Below are positions 24,066 to 35,254 of a stretch of 64,000 nucleotides of DNA, piece by piece. Source of the stretch: Paenibacillus agricola. Its GTDB lineage: Bacteria; Bacillota; Bacilli; Paenibacillales; NBRC-103111. Position numbers and translations under genes: made by a program. The stretch spans positions 744,001 to 808,000 of the forward strand of contig NZ_JAAOIW010000001.1 of the NCBI RefSeq assembly GCF_011440305.1, written 5' to 3'. Below the pieces are notes generated by a model, which was given only the letters and a program-made list of their open reading frames with translations, searched no databases and had not been told where the DNA came from. Every line of letters begins with the position of its first letter. Positions within the stretch are counted from its first letter, which is position 1.

Positions 24066-24977
24066 TTAAGCCTCACTGTAATAAGCCTTAAGCTCAATAT
24101 CTTGGTTGTAATTGCCAAAGCCCTCGCCAAATAAGCTCAAGCCCCCGACATGCCGTGAATCCTCCTCAACTGCGAATCGTAGCGTCCAAAACTTTTTGTG
24201 CAGGCTTAGAGCATCAATCGTCACGTCCGATATTTGCTTTCCATCCATATAAGTGCCGGTTTGGTCAATACGAATGACCTTAAGCAGCCCATATTGGTTG
24301 ACATTATTAAGCCACCATGAAGGGGTTAGCCTCCCTCGCGTATGCCCGTAATCTCCGGGACTTGTCCACTCTCCTAAGCAAATGCCGTTCATATAAAAAC
24401 GGATGTCCGATGGCCATTGCTCGTTAATTCCTGGGGCTTCTGAGGATAGCTCCATCGAAATTTGGATCTCCTCCAATTGCTGGCTATGTAACGAATAGTT
24501 AGGAATCGTATATTCCACAAAGCCTTTGCTAAACCATAAAATCCGGGCATGCATCCGATCTGGATCCAAAAAATAGCGGGGATCATCATATTGCCCTATA
24601 ATTTGCTCCTTGGTAGCCAGACCGCAGGTTGGGTAGACGTTAAATGCCGTATAATGGCCGATCGGGATTTTCGTTTCATGGTGGGCTCTTTCCACGGTTG
24701 CACCATTCGGAAGCATAATTTCAATAGAACGCGTGGCAAGCGAGCATATTTTGTGGGTACCTCCTTCCTTGCGAATCATTCGTGTAGCAATCAATGTGGC
24801 CTTTTCCAATTTCTTAATATGCATCGTGACGATAGCGCTGCTTAAGCCCAAGCTCGCCGCTAAATCTTTCACGTTCATCGGTTGTTCCGCCAACAAATCC
24901 AATATCCGCAATCGTACCTCACTTGCCAAAGCTTCATAAAGCGGAAGCCATTGTTTATCTGTATTGGTTCTTAGCAT
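24066..24977 (-). CDS. ArsR-type winged-helix transcriptional regulator with a large C-terminal domain
   Basis: A 303-residue protein. Residues about 10-75 are a winged helix (ALASEVRLRILDLLAEQPM, SSAIVTMHIKKLEKA). The remaining 220 residues form a domain seen in regulators next to arabinofuranosidase genes, rich in aromatic residues and probably ligand binding. Of two ATGs, the one at 24977 is chosen because AAAGGGG is 9 bases before it. It is divergent from the GH51 gene, so it probably controls that gene. No metal-binding cysteine pair typical of metal-sensing ArsR proteins is apparent. Confidence 0.78.
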   Translation of the reverse strand: MLRTNTDKQWLPLYEALASEVRLRILDLLAEQPMNVKDLAASLGLSSAIVTMHIKKLEKATLIATRMIRKEGGTHKICSLATRSIEIMLPNGATVERAHHETKIPIGHYTAFNVYPTCGLATKEQIIGQYDDPRYFLDPDRMHARILWFSKGFVEYTIPNYSLHSQQLEEIQISMELSSEAPGINEQWPSDIRFYMNGICLGEWTSPGDYGHTRGRLTPSWWLNNVNQYGLLKVIRIDQTGTYMDGKQISDVTIDALSLHKKFWTLRFAVEEDSRHVGGLSLFGEGFGNYNQDIELKAYYSEA

Positions 24978-25086
24978 CGTAAGCATCCCCTTTAATTATC
25001 TCCTATTAATTAATATATATGTAAATTCAATAAAATCAATAGCAGGAGCAAAATAAACATTGATATTAAACCTACCAATGTGATAG

Positions 25087-26670
<1,584 letters not shown>

Positions 26671-26708
26671 GGCTTGAGCAAAAATTAGCAACGGCTTCTT
26701 AGCAGAGA

Positions 26709-26746
26709 AAAACCGTCAACTGCATCATGCAGCGGACGGTTTTTTT
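26709..26746 (+). terminator. Bidirectional terminator between convergent genes
   Basis: AAACCGTC pairs with GACGGTTT around an inner CTGC/GCAG hairpin, and seven T follow on the plus strand. On the minus strand T residues also follow, so it can serve the dehydrogenase gene ending at 26764. Confidence 0.9.
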
Positions 26747-26763
26747 ATCTTTGACGCTTGTTG

Positions 26764-27864
26764 CTACGAAAGTGAATTTGGATAAACGATGACTTTGAGG
26801 CTGCCGGCTTTATTCGTTCTCGCCCGCTCCATCGCAGCTTGCGCTTGCTCCAGCGGATAGCGATCCGTGATCAAGCTTTTCATATCGACAAGGCCTGATG
26901 ACAAGAAAGTGATGCCACGCGGATAGGTATTTACATAACGAAAGATACCGTAAATATCAATTTCATTATCGCATATAAATGGCACATTGAAGCCTACCTC
27001 ATCCACCGGCGGCAAGCCAACGATCGATAGCTTGCCACCGCGCCTGATCGACTTCATGGCTGTTTGCAAGGCACGGGGATGTCCTGCCGTCTCGATCGCG
27101 ACATGCACGCCTACCCCACCTGTTAGCCTTTTTACCTCAGCCGCCGCATCGGCAACATCGGGATAAACAAGATCCGTAGCACCCAGCTTGCGCGCCGCTT
27201 CCAAACGGTTAATTTCCAGGTCGCTGACAATAATTCGCTTCGCGCCGAATGCTTTGGCGGCAGCTACAGCTGTTAAGCCTACTGGTCCCATGCCGATAAT
27301 CGCCACGTCCCAGCCTGGCTGAAAGCCAGCACGGTTCAAGGCATGGATACCTACGGAAAACGGCTCATTCAAAGCCGCTTCCTCGAAGGTTAACGAATCA
27401 GGAATCGGGAATAGGAAATCCTCGCGATGGGCGATATACTGGCAGAACGCTCCATCGTAGGGTGGCGTCGCCAAAAATTGCACATCCGGACAGAGGTTAT
27501 ATCTGCCCTCCTTGCAAGCCTCACATTTGCCGCAGGTTACCCCCGGCTCAATGGCTACACGGTCACCCGGCTTAAATCGGGTGACTTGGTCGCCGCAAGC
27601 TGCGACGATGCCTGCACATTCATGGCCGAGAATGATCGGCTTCTCCACGATATAGGAGCCGATACGTCCATGCTCATAGTAATGGATATCTGATCCGCAG
27701 ACGCCCACCGCCATTACTTGAACCAGTACTTCATCGGGCTTAATCGAAGGAACTGGAAGCTCCACAATCGAGATGTGGAAGGGTTCGGTCATTAGGGCAG
27801 CTTTCATCGTTTGGGGAATTTCAATCAAAAGATCTGTTTGTTTAGTTTCTTGGGTAATTTCCAT
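26764..27864 (-). CDS. Zinc-dependent alcohol dehydrogenase, sorbitol/polyol dehydrogenase type
   Basis: A 366-residue medium-chain dehydrogenase. Catalytic zinc ligands are Cys56 (VCGSD) and His81-Glu82 (GHECAG). Four cysteines for structural zinc lie in CGKCEACKEGRYNLC. The NAD site is GMGPVG. The start at 27864 has GGAGG 11 bases ahead; the frame is open further but without homology. It follows the lactonase-like gene by 34 bases. A polyol or sugar oxidation giving a lactone, then opened by the neighbouring enzyme, would make a short pathway (inference). Confidence 0.88.
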   Translation of the reverse strand: MEITQETKQTDLLIEIPQTMKAALMTEPFHISIVELPVPSIKPDEVLVQVMAVGVCGSDIHYYEHGRIGSYIVEKPIILGHECAGIVAACGDQVTRFKPGDRVAIEPGVTCGKCEACKEGRYNLCPDVQFLATPPYDGAFCQYIAHREDFLFPIPDSLTFEEAALNEPFSVGIHALNRAGFQPGWDVAIIGMGPVGLTAVAAAKAFGAKRIIVSDLEINRLEAARKLGATDLVYPDVADAAAEVKRLTGGVGVHVAIETAGHPRALQTAMKSIRRGGKLSIVGLPPVDEVGFNVPFICDNEIDIYGIFRYVNTYPRGITFLSSGLVDMKSLITDRYPLEQAQAAMERARTNKAGSLKVIVYPNSLS

Positions 27865-27898
27865 TTTAGTTAATGCCTCCTTGTTGTTTGTTGTTTGC

Positions 27899-28735
27899 TT
27901 ACTTGTTGTCCAAATGATAAAATCGGCTGGCATTGCCACCATACAAAGCAGCACGTTCTTCCTCCGACCATTCCGAGCCTAGGCAAAATTCCAACAATTC
28001 GACAACCTGGTGGTAGGTTGCACTAAATAAGCATACCGGCCAATCACTTCCGAACATGACGCGATTTTTGCCGAATGCCTCCATTACAGCCGCTGCATAA
28101 GGCCTAATACTTTCTGGAGTCCAAGGGGCATCCAGCTTCTCCGGTACCATCCCCGACAGCTTACACATTACATTCGGATAGGAGGCAATCTGTTCCATCT
28201 GTGACTTCCAAGGCTCCATAATGCCTTCTACAATCGGCGGCTTGGCCAAATGGTCAACTACTGCTCTTAAATCAGGCACCTTTTCGAGTAATTCCATAAT
28301 ATAAGGCAGATGGCGAGGGTTTGCTTGCAAGTCAACAGGAAATTGCTCCTTGGCCAGCAGCTTTAAATGATAAACTATCCTGTCACCTAGAATCCAATCC
28401 GAAGCCAAATCCTGAATCATTGGCCTGATTCCTATAAACTTGGGGTTTTCGCGAAAGCGATTCCAATCCTGCTCAAAATGCTCCGATTCCAAGTCCAGCC
28501 AGCCTACTACACCAGCAATCGTTTCTTCCTGCTCTGCTATTTCCAGCAGAAACTCGGCTTCCTCAATCGTTGGGGCTGCTTGGACAACAATCGTTTTTTC
28601 CAATTCAAACGTCTCTAACAAGGGTCTTAAATGCTCCGGCATATAGTCCGCGTAAATCCGCCCTAAGCTAGGCTTTAACCAGCCATAGTCGGTACGCGAG
28701 GTTTTCCAATAATGTTGATGAGCGTCGATCCGCAT
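27899..28735 (-). CDS. Amidohydrolase-family lactonase (fuconolactonase-like, COG3618)
   Basis: A 278-residue TIM-barrel hydrolase. The N-terminal IDAHQHYW, VVDHLAKPP and FGSDWPV are characteristic of L-fuconolactone and L-rhamnonolactone hydrolases. GGGAGG stands before the ATG. It is the first gene of a two-gene unit with the alcohol dehydrogenase, which fits oxidation of a sugar to a lactone and hydrolysis of the lactone. Which sugar is unknown. Confidence 0.82.
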   Translation of the reverse strand: MRIDAHQHYWKTSRTDYGWLKPSLGRIYADYMPEHLRPLLETFELEKTIVVQAAPTIEEAEFLLEIAEQEETIAGVVGWLDLESEHFEQDWNRFRENPKFIGIRPMIQDLASDWILGDRIVYHLKLLAKEQFPVDLQANPRHLPYIMELLEKVPDLRAVVDHLAKPPIVEGIMEPWKSQMEQIASYPNVMCKLSGMVPEKLDAPWTPESIRPYAAAVMEAFGKNRVMFGSDWPVCLFSATYHQVVELLEFCLGSEWSEEERAALYGGNASRFYHLDNK

Positions 28736-28967
28736 GTTGATCCTCCCATGAGTTTGCGAAGCAAATTATTGTTAGACGGCCTAAATCATCAGCAGGTAAA
28801 AGTCTATGCTGAAGCTTGCCTTGTAAGCATAGCATTTCTTATTATTTTCGGGAATACCTAAAAAAGATTTCTGCCACCAGGTAGATGTTTTTGATCCATA
28901 AAACAAGAGCGACCAAATGGGTATGTTTCCGTATTTTGGGGAAATCCTATTTGCAGGAGGTGACAAA

Positions 28968-29132
28968 ATGACAGGAAGAAACAATAAACCAGATAATGAC
29001 GGACCAGCCAGCAGCCCCAGTCAACTGGATCAATTCGGAGATAAGCTAGCATCCCAGAATGAGGACGAATTCCTTGCTGCTGCCGAACAAGAATGTGAGA
29101 CTGAAGCTGAAGGAAAGGCTGACCCTCAATAA
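28968..29132 (+). CDS. Small acidic hydrophilic protein, function unknown
   Basis: A 54-residue protein from an ATG with GCAGGAGGTGAC 5 bases ahead, which is the strongest evidence that it is real. It is rich in Asp, Glu, Asn, Gln and Ser, has one Cys, no membrane segment and no signal peptide (starts MTGRNNKPDNDGP, ends EGKADPQ). It is probably disordered. The frame is open upstream but lacks a ribosome site there. A terminator follows. I do not recognise the family; a spore or stress role would be a guess. Confidence 0.65.
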   Translation: MTGRNNKPDNDGPASSPSQLDQFGDKLASQNEDEFLAAAEQECETEAEGKADPQ

Positions 29133-29151
29133 TAAAAGCGAACTGAATTAA

Positions 29152-29213
29152 AAAAACTAATGGGTGATCTCTCTAGTAGCTGTAGCCATTGGAGAGTTAG
29201 CCCATTAGTTTTT
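29152..29213 (+). terminator. Bidirectional terminator with long stem
   Basis: AAAAACTAATGGG and CCCATTAGTTTTT are exact complements, with an inner TCTC/GAGA pairing. T runs follow on both strands, so it ends both the small acidic gene (plus) and yqkE (minus). Confidence 0.88.
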
Positions 29214-29280
29214 CCATTACCTTTGTAAAAAGGCCGCTATACGATGTAGATATCGTTTTAGCAGCCCATTTTATTTAACG

Positions 29281-29544
29281 TCAGTCTTTTCTCATTTTCA
29301 GCGTGCTGTTGTTCAGCAGGTATTCAAAATCATTTTCAAGCCGCTTCTGCTCAGCCTTGCGGGCGTCGGCTGCCTGCTTTAATACATCCTCACGCTGCTT
29401 ATTTTCAGCTGCCTTCATTTCATCGGATTGTGCCTTCAGCTTCTGCACAATCTCCGGATTCAATAAATCCTTCAAAGTAGCCGGCTTGTCTTCAGCAGCC
29501 GATTTGGGCCGCACTGTTGTTGTTGGTCTATTTCGTTTAGACAT
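29281..29544 (-). CDS. yqkE: YqkE-like protein (DUF3886)
   Basis: An 87-residue, highly charged, mostly helical protein. DKPATLKDLLNPEIVQKLKAQS and LENDFEYLLNNS are the conserved stretches of the small Bacillus YqkE family. It is likely a coiled coil with no membrane segment. Its function is not known. The GGAGG site is good. It stands 62 bases downstream of the SDR gene on the same strand. Confidence 0.8.
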   Translation of the reverse strand: MSKRNRPTTTVRPKSAAEDKPATLKDLLNPEIVQKLKAQSDEMKAAENKQREDVLKQAADARKAEQKRLENDFEYLLNNSTLKMRKD

Positions 29545-29606
29545 GATTTGTTTTACCTCCTAGATGAATAAGATCACTTGCGATACATTAGCTTGCTACG
29601 CCTGCC

Positions 29607-30380
29607 CTACAGCATCACGATATTTTGGTGTCCTGCCAAAAATCCGCCATCCACAGGGATGCTTGTTCCTGTAATGTAGGAGGCTTCCGGAGAGGCCAGG
29701 AAGCATACGGCTTGTGCGACTTCGCTCGACAGACCAAAACGCTCCATGGGTGTTTTGCCTAACACACCATCCCGAAAGGACTGCCGCTGGAAATTCGCTG
29801 AATTCAGATCGGTTTCAATATAGCCGGGACTAACCGAGTTAACTCGAATCCCGTATTGGGCCCACTCCACAGCGAGCAGCTTGCTGTATTGCAGCAGCCC
29901 TCCCTTCGATGCGGTGTACGCGCTTTGGTTAGGCGTTGCAATATGCGAAAGCATCGATGTGATCGTCACGATTGAGCCGCTGCGCTGCTCGATCATCCGC
30001 TTCCCCACCTCCTGGCAGGTGAGAAAAGCCCCTGTCAGGTTGATCCCGATGATCTCTTCCCATGCTTCCTGTGTATATTGCTCAGCAGGCATCCGTTTAT
30101 TCGTTCCGGCACAATATACAAAGATGTCGATGTGCCCGTATAAGCTATTCGCTTGCTCCACAAATTCCCGGACGCTAGCCTGCTCCCGTACATCAAGCGC
30201 TAGCCCATGGGCATCTCCACCCATACTGCGGATTTCATCCGCTGTCCCCAGGTACTGGTCTTCCGTGCGGCTTCCCACAATAACACTGGTGCCGTAATCG
30301 GCAAAGGTCTTGGCAATTTCTTTACCAATTCCTCGTCCGCCTCCAGCAATTAAAGCAACCTTTTTATCCAGGCCTCTCAT
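29607..30380 (-). CDS. Short-chain dehydrogenase/reductase (gluconate 5-dehydrogenase-like)
   Basis: A 257-residue SDR. The cofactor motif GGGRGIG is at 13-19, the catalytic residues are Ser142, Tyr155 and Lys159 (YTASK), and the C terminus has SYITGTSIPVDGGF. GGAAGGGG precedes the ATG. It lies 27 bases after the HtrA-like gene on the same strand. The substrate is unclear; similarity in style is to gluconate/ketoacyl reductases. Confidence 0.88.
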   Translation of the reverse strand: MRGLDKKVALIAGGGRGIGKEIAKTFADYGTSVIVGSRTEDQYLGTADEIRSMGGDAHGLALDVREQASVREFVEQANSLYGHIDIFVYCAGTNKRMPAEQYTQEAWEEIIGINLTGAFLTCQEVGKRMIEQRSGSIVTITSMLSHIATPNQSAYTASKGGLLQYSKLLAVEWAQYGIRVNSVSPGYIETDLNSANFQRQSFRDGVLGKTPMERFGLSSEVAQAVCFLASPEASYITGTSIPVDGGFLAGHQNIVML

Positions 30381-30407
30381 AGATACAAGCCCCTTCCGTC
30401 CAATGTA

Positions 30408-32891
30408 TTATTTGTCCAGCAGTTGGAACGATTGTGCCGCTTTCTCAAGGCGCTGCCATTGCTCCTCTGTTTTAACTGCATCATTGATCCGTTGGCGGAG
30501 TATGTACACGATTCCCTGATTTTCAAATACGTAATCCACGATCGTATAGGGTATATTCCTGCTTTTATAGGTGACAGCGAATTTTTTTCCAAGGCTTTCT
30601 GGACCTAGCTGGCTTTCATCGCTAATCGTATATTTGTAATTTTCATCGGTTTCGGCATTTTTCTTATGATCCTGCTCCAACCGTTTTGACATTTCTTCAA
30701 AGCTTGTGCGATCATCAGCAATAATGGATAAGCTGCCTCCATTAAAAGAAAAAGTGTTCGTCGCTATATCCAGCTCTCTTTGGAAAATACCCTGCCAGTT
30801 TTCAGGAAGGTGAAGTGCATATTTGTACTTTTTATTGGTAAAGGTGATCGTCTTGGCCTTATCCACTAATTCTTCCTCATCCTGAATGAAGCCTAAAGAG
30901 CGATTCGTACCTTCCTTGGCAAAATCCACAGATTCTGTAAAAGTATCCACCAAGGCATTAAGCTCTTCGCCCTCATCTGTTTTCGGATAAGCGAATTTCA
31001 ACTCGTATTTGTATTTGTCCTTAAATATATAGTATACGCGATATTGCCGCCATTTGTCTCCCATCGTTGTGGCATACCGGCTTTCTATCGCCGCCACTCC
31101 GCCTATGGTTGTATCTTTGGCTTCATTGATCTCTTTGTAGCTATCCACATAACTGCCTGCAACCGTTTGTAGCTGTCTGGCAGCCCAATCCTTAAGCGTA
31201 TCTCCCGATGAAGCTGAGCTTACCTCAACTGATAAGGTTTGTTCACTGTCCTTATTGGCGTAATAAAGACCGCTTCCCCAGTCCTTCTTCGTCCATTCCG
31301 CAGGCACGTCAAAGCTCAGGCCGTATTCTGTAGAGATGGTATCCGTGTTATTAAACCCGGAAATATCCTTGATCGATGGATTATTGGCATCAAATGTTAG
31401 TACAAAGGTATCGAGAAGGTCGTTATAGCTATTGCGTTTCAGCGCATTCGTATAATTCTCCTCTTTATCAACAAACAACATGAGATAATAGATTTTGTCA
31501 CCCTTCAAAAAGGCACGCAGCTGGTAATATTCGCCCGTTTCTTCTTTCCCTACTACTAATACATAGGAATCCGGCTTTTTTTCGACATAACGCTTCTCTA
31601 ACAAGGTTCCTCCCGAATCCCCTGCAAGCTTTTTCATTAGGCCCAGCTTGGACAAATCCTCGCTTTGTCTCTCTTCGACAACAATATTAATACCAAACTC
31701 ACCTTTAGCATCGCTTAAGTATACATTATTTTCTTCCCCCGAGCGCTGGTCCTGGTTAATAAGCCCTGCCGGGTATTTCATAGACCAGCCGAAATGGCTG
31801 TCGCCAATCTGTGTCTTGCCTTGGTCTGCATCGATGTATGACCCGTCGACATCTTGGATGACTGCGGCTGCATCTGATTTCCCTTCTCCCAGAACAAGCT
31901 CGACCTCTTTGGTCTTGCCCTCCGATTGAAGCACCAGCTTCACTTTTTCCTCTGGCAAATAGTTTTTCAAAGCTTCATTATATTCAACTAGATTACGTGT
32001 AATGATTCCGTTAATTGAGAGCAGGACATCAGCCTGCTTGATGCCTGCCTTGGCTCCTGCAGAGTCTGGCTCTACGTATGTAACCTCTAAGCCATTGCTC
32101 GATGGCAGACCTACAACTGCCTCCCAGCTTTCGCCAAGCTCCAAACCTAAGGATGGACGTTTTACTTTACCATATTTGAAAAAGTGCTCTAACACATGCT
32201 GCACCGTTGAAACGGGAATGGCAAAGCCCAAGCCATCTACCCCATACTGGACATATTTCAATGTATTGATACCGATAACCTGACCTCTCATATTGACCAG
32301 CGCACCCCCGCTGTTCCCGGGATTAATTGCTGCATCCGTTTGGATCAGCTGGTAGGTGGACAGTACTGAGCGATCCATACCACTGACAATGCCATAGGTG
32401 ACCGAATTACGCAACGCAAACGATAACGGAGTGCCAATCGCCATTACCGCTTCGCCTACTTTTACATCCGCTGGTTTAGCAAACACAGCAGGAGTTAATC
32501 CTGTGGCATCGATTTTTACTAAAGCCAAATCGCTTTCTTCATCAAAATGCGTCGTTTTCCCAGGGTAGGACTTCCCCTCTGAAGTAACAACTACGATATT
32601 TCGCATATTTTTTACAACATGGGCATTCGTCAGGATGTAGCCTTCGCTTTTAATAATAACACCGGTGCCATGAGCAAGGTCGTACCTATTATTGTCTACA
32701 GCCTGCTTGCTATCAGTGGGTTTACCGATGATCGCCACAACGGAGGTCGTTGTTTTGGCAATAACGGCTGGTACAGCTTCCTGATCTGTTGCAGCATCCG
32801 CATAATCCGTGGTTCCCACCATGGTCACACAGAGAATAACAGCGATCGCCACCCTCATCAAACGTTTTCCAACACAAGTTCCTCTAATCAA
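30408..32891 (-). CDS. HtrA/DegP-like serine protease with long C-terminal extension
   Basis: An 827-residue exported protein. A signal peptide ends near ADAA (about 34). The trypsin-like domain has His91 (TNAHVV), Asp121 (SDLALVKI) and Ser194 (GNSGGA). A PDZ domain covers about 235-335. From 365 to the end lie three repeats of about 130-150 residues that begin GWSMKYPAG, GLSFDVPAEW and YALHLPENW, resembling PsbP/DUF1795-type folds. HtrA proteins normally stop after one PDZ, so this is about twice the usual size. The TTG start has GGGGAG 9 bases before it. It probably acts in quality control at the outer face of the membrane. Confidence 0.85.
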   Translation of the reverse strand: MIRGTCVGKRLMRVAIAVILCVTMVGTTDYADAATDQEAVPAVIAKTTTSVVAIIGKPTDSKQAVDNNRYDLAHGTGVIIKSEGYILTNAHVVKNMRNIVVVTSEGKSYPGKTTHFDEESDLALVKIDATGLTPAVFAKPADVKVGEAVMAIGTPLSFALRNSVTYGIVSGMDRSVLSTYQLIQTDAAINPGNSGGALVNMRGQVIGINTLKYVQYGVDGLGFAIPVSTVQHVLEHFFKYGKVKRPSLGLELGESWEAVVGLPSSNGLEVTYVEPDSAGAKAGIKQADVLLSINGIITRNLVEYNEALKNYLPEEKVKLVLQSEGKTKEVELVLGEGKSDAAAVIQDVDGSYIDADQGKTQIGDSHFGWSMKYPAGLINQDQRSGEENNVYLSDAKGEFGINIVVEERQSEDLSKLGLMKKLAGDSGGTLLEKRYVEKKPDSYVLVVGKEETGEYYQLRAFLKGDKIYYLMLFVDKEENYTNALKRNSYNDLLDTFVLTFDANNPSIKDISGFNNTDTISTEYGLSFDVPAEWTKKDWGSGLYYANKDSEQTLSVEVSSASSGDTLKDWAARQLQTVAGSYVDSYKEINEAKDTTIGGVAAIESRYATTMGDKWRQYRVYYIFKDKYKYELKFAYPKTDEGEELNALVDTFTESVDFAKEGTNRSLGFIQDEEELVDKAKTITFTNKKYKYALHLPENWQGIFQRELDIATNTFSFNGGSLSIIADDRTSFEEMSKRLEQDHKKNAETDENYKYTISDESQLGPESLGKKFAVTYKSRNIPYTIVDYVFENQGIVYILRQRINDAVKTEEQWQRLEKAAQSFQLLDK

Positions 32892-33137
32892 TTTACTTAG
32901 CTCCCCGTCTATGATCTATTGGTTTCTTTTTCCATATAGCTACTCTATCAGAAACTGAAGCAAATTCCAATAAATCAAAAGCTTTGCTTTTTAGTACCCT
33001 TAGTCATTTTCACTAACACAGTATATTAGTCCTAAAACAAACTATTTCTCTATTAATTTAAAGGCTTTTGAAGTAGTATGTAGAAAGTATGGAGTTTATG
33101 TAAGGCTCATGTTTGTTACATCCTAGGGGGTCATAAG

Positions 33138-35084
33138 TTGAAAAGAAAACTCATTTTAATTTTAGTATTATTTGCGTCGCTGCCCTTGCTGATTTTTTCT
33201 GTATTTAGCCTTTATTCCAACAGTAAGGAGCTACAACAAAATGCCAATGACCTAAGCTTGGTAAACGCTAAAGCTGTACAGTATGAGGTTAACCAGCTAA
33301 TGATCCAAAATTTCGATTTGATCAAGGTTTTGTCATTAAATAGCTCTTTTCAAGAGAGCCAACTAAGGCTGGATACTGCTAAGCTTAGTTTAACTAACTC
33401 CGTCAAAGTCCACCCAGAAGCCATCCTCACTTACGCAGATGTAACGGGACAGCAAAAGATCCGAAGCGACAGCCAGCCACTGACTAACGTCGCAGACCGC
33501 GACTATTTTACACAAGTTATGCAAACGGCTCAGCCTGCTGTTTCTAATATATTGGTAAGTAAAACTACCGGATCTAAAATTGTTATTCTTGCCGTGCCTG
33601 TGATGAATGAAGCCAATAAAGTAACAGGTGTAATCACCAACAATATCGATCTTGCTGTTCTTAGCAATGTATTGAGCAACTTCTCTAAAAAAGGAAACAC
33701 TCCCTACATAGTAGAGCGAACCGGCAAAATCCTGGGTCATAGTGATCCTACTTTCTTGGACAAGGATGTCAGCCAAACTGAATTTGTAAAGCAAGGACTA
33801 CAGGGCCAGAATGGAACCTCCGTTTATACCGACGATGCCGGAAAATGGATGGTTTCGTATATTTTTGATAAACAAACCGGCTGGCTTATCATTAATGAAC
33901 AATCCTATGATGCTGTTATGGCGCAAAATAATAAAATCATAACGCAAAGTATAACCTTGCTCATTATTGTTCTGATCGTTGCCGCTGCCGCTGGCTATTA
34001 TTTTTCTACTAGTATTACTAAACCGATCCTCCAATTAACTGCGTTAGCTAAATTGGCTGCTGGCGGAGATCTAACAAAGCAGGTAAACGTTAAAGATAAA
34101 CACGAAATTGGCCAGCTAGCGGCAAGCTTTAACGAAATGATTCAAAACTTAAGGATTCTAATCCAGCAAGTCGGGACAAATTCCGAGAATTTAGCCGCGT
34201 CGGCTGAGCAATTAACTGCAAGCGCCACCCAAACAAGCCAAGCGACTGAGCAAGTTGCTTTTATAACCGAGGAAGTCGCCATGGGAACGGAGAAGCAGGT
34301 GAAGTCCTTGCAGGAAAGTGCCGAGTCAATCCAAGACATTTCCGAAGGTATTCAAATGATTGCTACCAACGCACAAAGTGTCTCCACAACGGCTTTACAG
34401 GCTTCAAATAAAACAGAGCAAGGTAATTTGGCCATCGGTACCGCGATCCAGCAGATGGAGTCCATGCATAGCAATGTCAACGGACTGGCCATAGTTATAA
34501 AAGAGCTTGGCGTCCGCTCCCAGGAAATCGGGCAAATTGTTGGAGCCATTACAAGCATTGCCTACCAGACCAATTTACTTGCCTTAAATGCGGCCATCGA
34601 AGCTGCACGTGCTGGAGAGCAAGGCAAGGGCTTCGCTGTTGTCGCAGGAGAAGTCAGAAAGCTCGCTGACCAATCCTCCAAATCGGCACAAAGCATTACG
34701 GATCTTATTGAGATTATTCAAGAAAAATCGGCTAATGCCGTTATATCGATGGATGCTGGAATCCGCGAGGTGGATGGCAGTTTAAAGGCCGTCCAAACTG
34801 CTGGAGATGCTTTTAATGAAATTCAGCATTCCATCAAGCAAGTTACCACCCAGATTGAAGAGGTATCGATCTCATCCCAACAAATGTCAGTAAACGCCGG
34901 GCGGGTTGTAAAAGCCTTTGAAACGATTATGCAGGTTTCGGATATGACGGCATCTGGCACACAAAATGTATCGGCCGCTACTGAGGAACAGCTGGCCACA
35001 ATGGAGGAGATCACCTCCTCGGCGACTCTGCTATCAAGTATGGCGGATGAGCTCCAATCGGTGATTAGCAATTTTAAGGTTTAG
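33138..35084 (+). CDS. Methyl-accepting chemotaxis protein
   Basis: A 648-residue chemoreceptor with spans at about 7-27 and 275-297, an extracellular dCache-like ligand domain between them ([13 protein letters not shown] is typical), a HAMP domain, and a long cytoplasmic helical hairpin whose tip reads [28 protein letters not shown]-like. It would steer flagellar motility toward an extracellular ligand through CheA/CheW encoded elsewhere. The TTG start has AGGGGG 7 bases before it. It is divergent from the HtrA-like gene. Confidence 0.92.
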   Translation: MKRKLILILVLFASLPLLIFSVFSLYSNSKELQQNANDLSLVNAKAVQYEVNQLMIQNFDLIKVLSLNSSFQESQLRLDTAKLSLTNSVKVHPEAILTYADVTGQQKIRSDSQPLTNVADRDYFTQVMQTAQPAVSNILVSKTTGSKIVILAVPVMNEANKVTGVITNNIDLAVLSNVLSNFSKKGNTPYIVERTGKILGHSDPTFLDKDVSQTEFVKQGLQGQNGTSVYTDDAGKWMVSYIFDKQTGWLIINEQSYDAVMAQNNKIITQSITLLIIVLIVAAAAGYYFSTSITKPILQLTALAKLAAGGDLTKQVNVKDKHEIGQLAASFNEMIQNLRILIQQVGTNSENLAASAEQLTASATQTSQATEQVAFITEEVAMGTEKQVKSLQESAESIQDISEGIQMIATNAQSVSTTALQASNKTEQGNLAIGTAIQQMESMHSNVNGLAIVIKELGVRSQEIGQIVGAITSIAYQTNLLALNAAIEAARAGEQGKGFAVVAGEVRKLADQSSKSAQSITDLIEIIQEKSANAVISMDAGIREVDGSLKAVQTAGDAFNEIQHSIKQVTTQIEEVSISSQQMSVNAGRVVKAFETIMQVSDMTASGTQNVSAATEEQLATMEEITSSATLLSSMADELQSVISNFKV

Positions 35085-35123
35085 AACAAAGTCCACTATC
35101 AACGACGCCACTGCTCGTTGCGC

Positions 35124-35150
35124 AAAAAGGGGTAACCTTACGGTTACCCC
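35124..35150 (-). terminator. Terminator after the aldo/keto reductase gene
   Basis: GGGGTAACC and GGTTACCCC pair around 4 bases. On the minus strand five T follow directly. It sits between two convergent genes, but the T tract favours the minus strand. Confidence 0.8.
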
Positions 35151-35254
35151 AAACTCTAAAAAGCTATACAATTATTTTAGCTTCCAATAAAGCCAGCCGC
35201 TTTACGGTGAGCTCAAAGGGGCAAGAAATGCTTTAACTGACGATTCCCTCTTTT

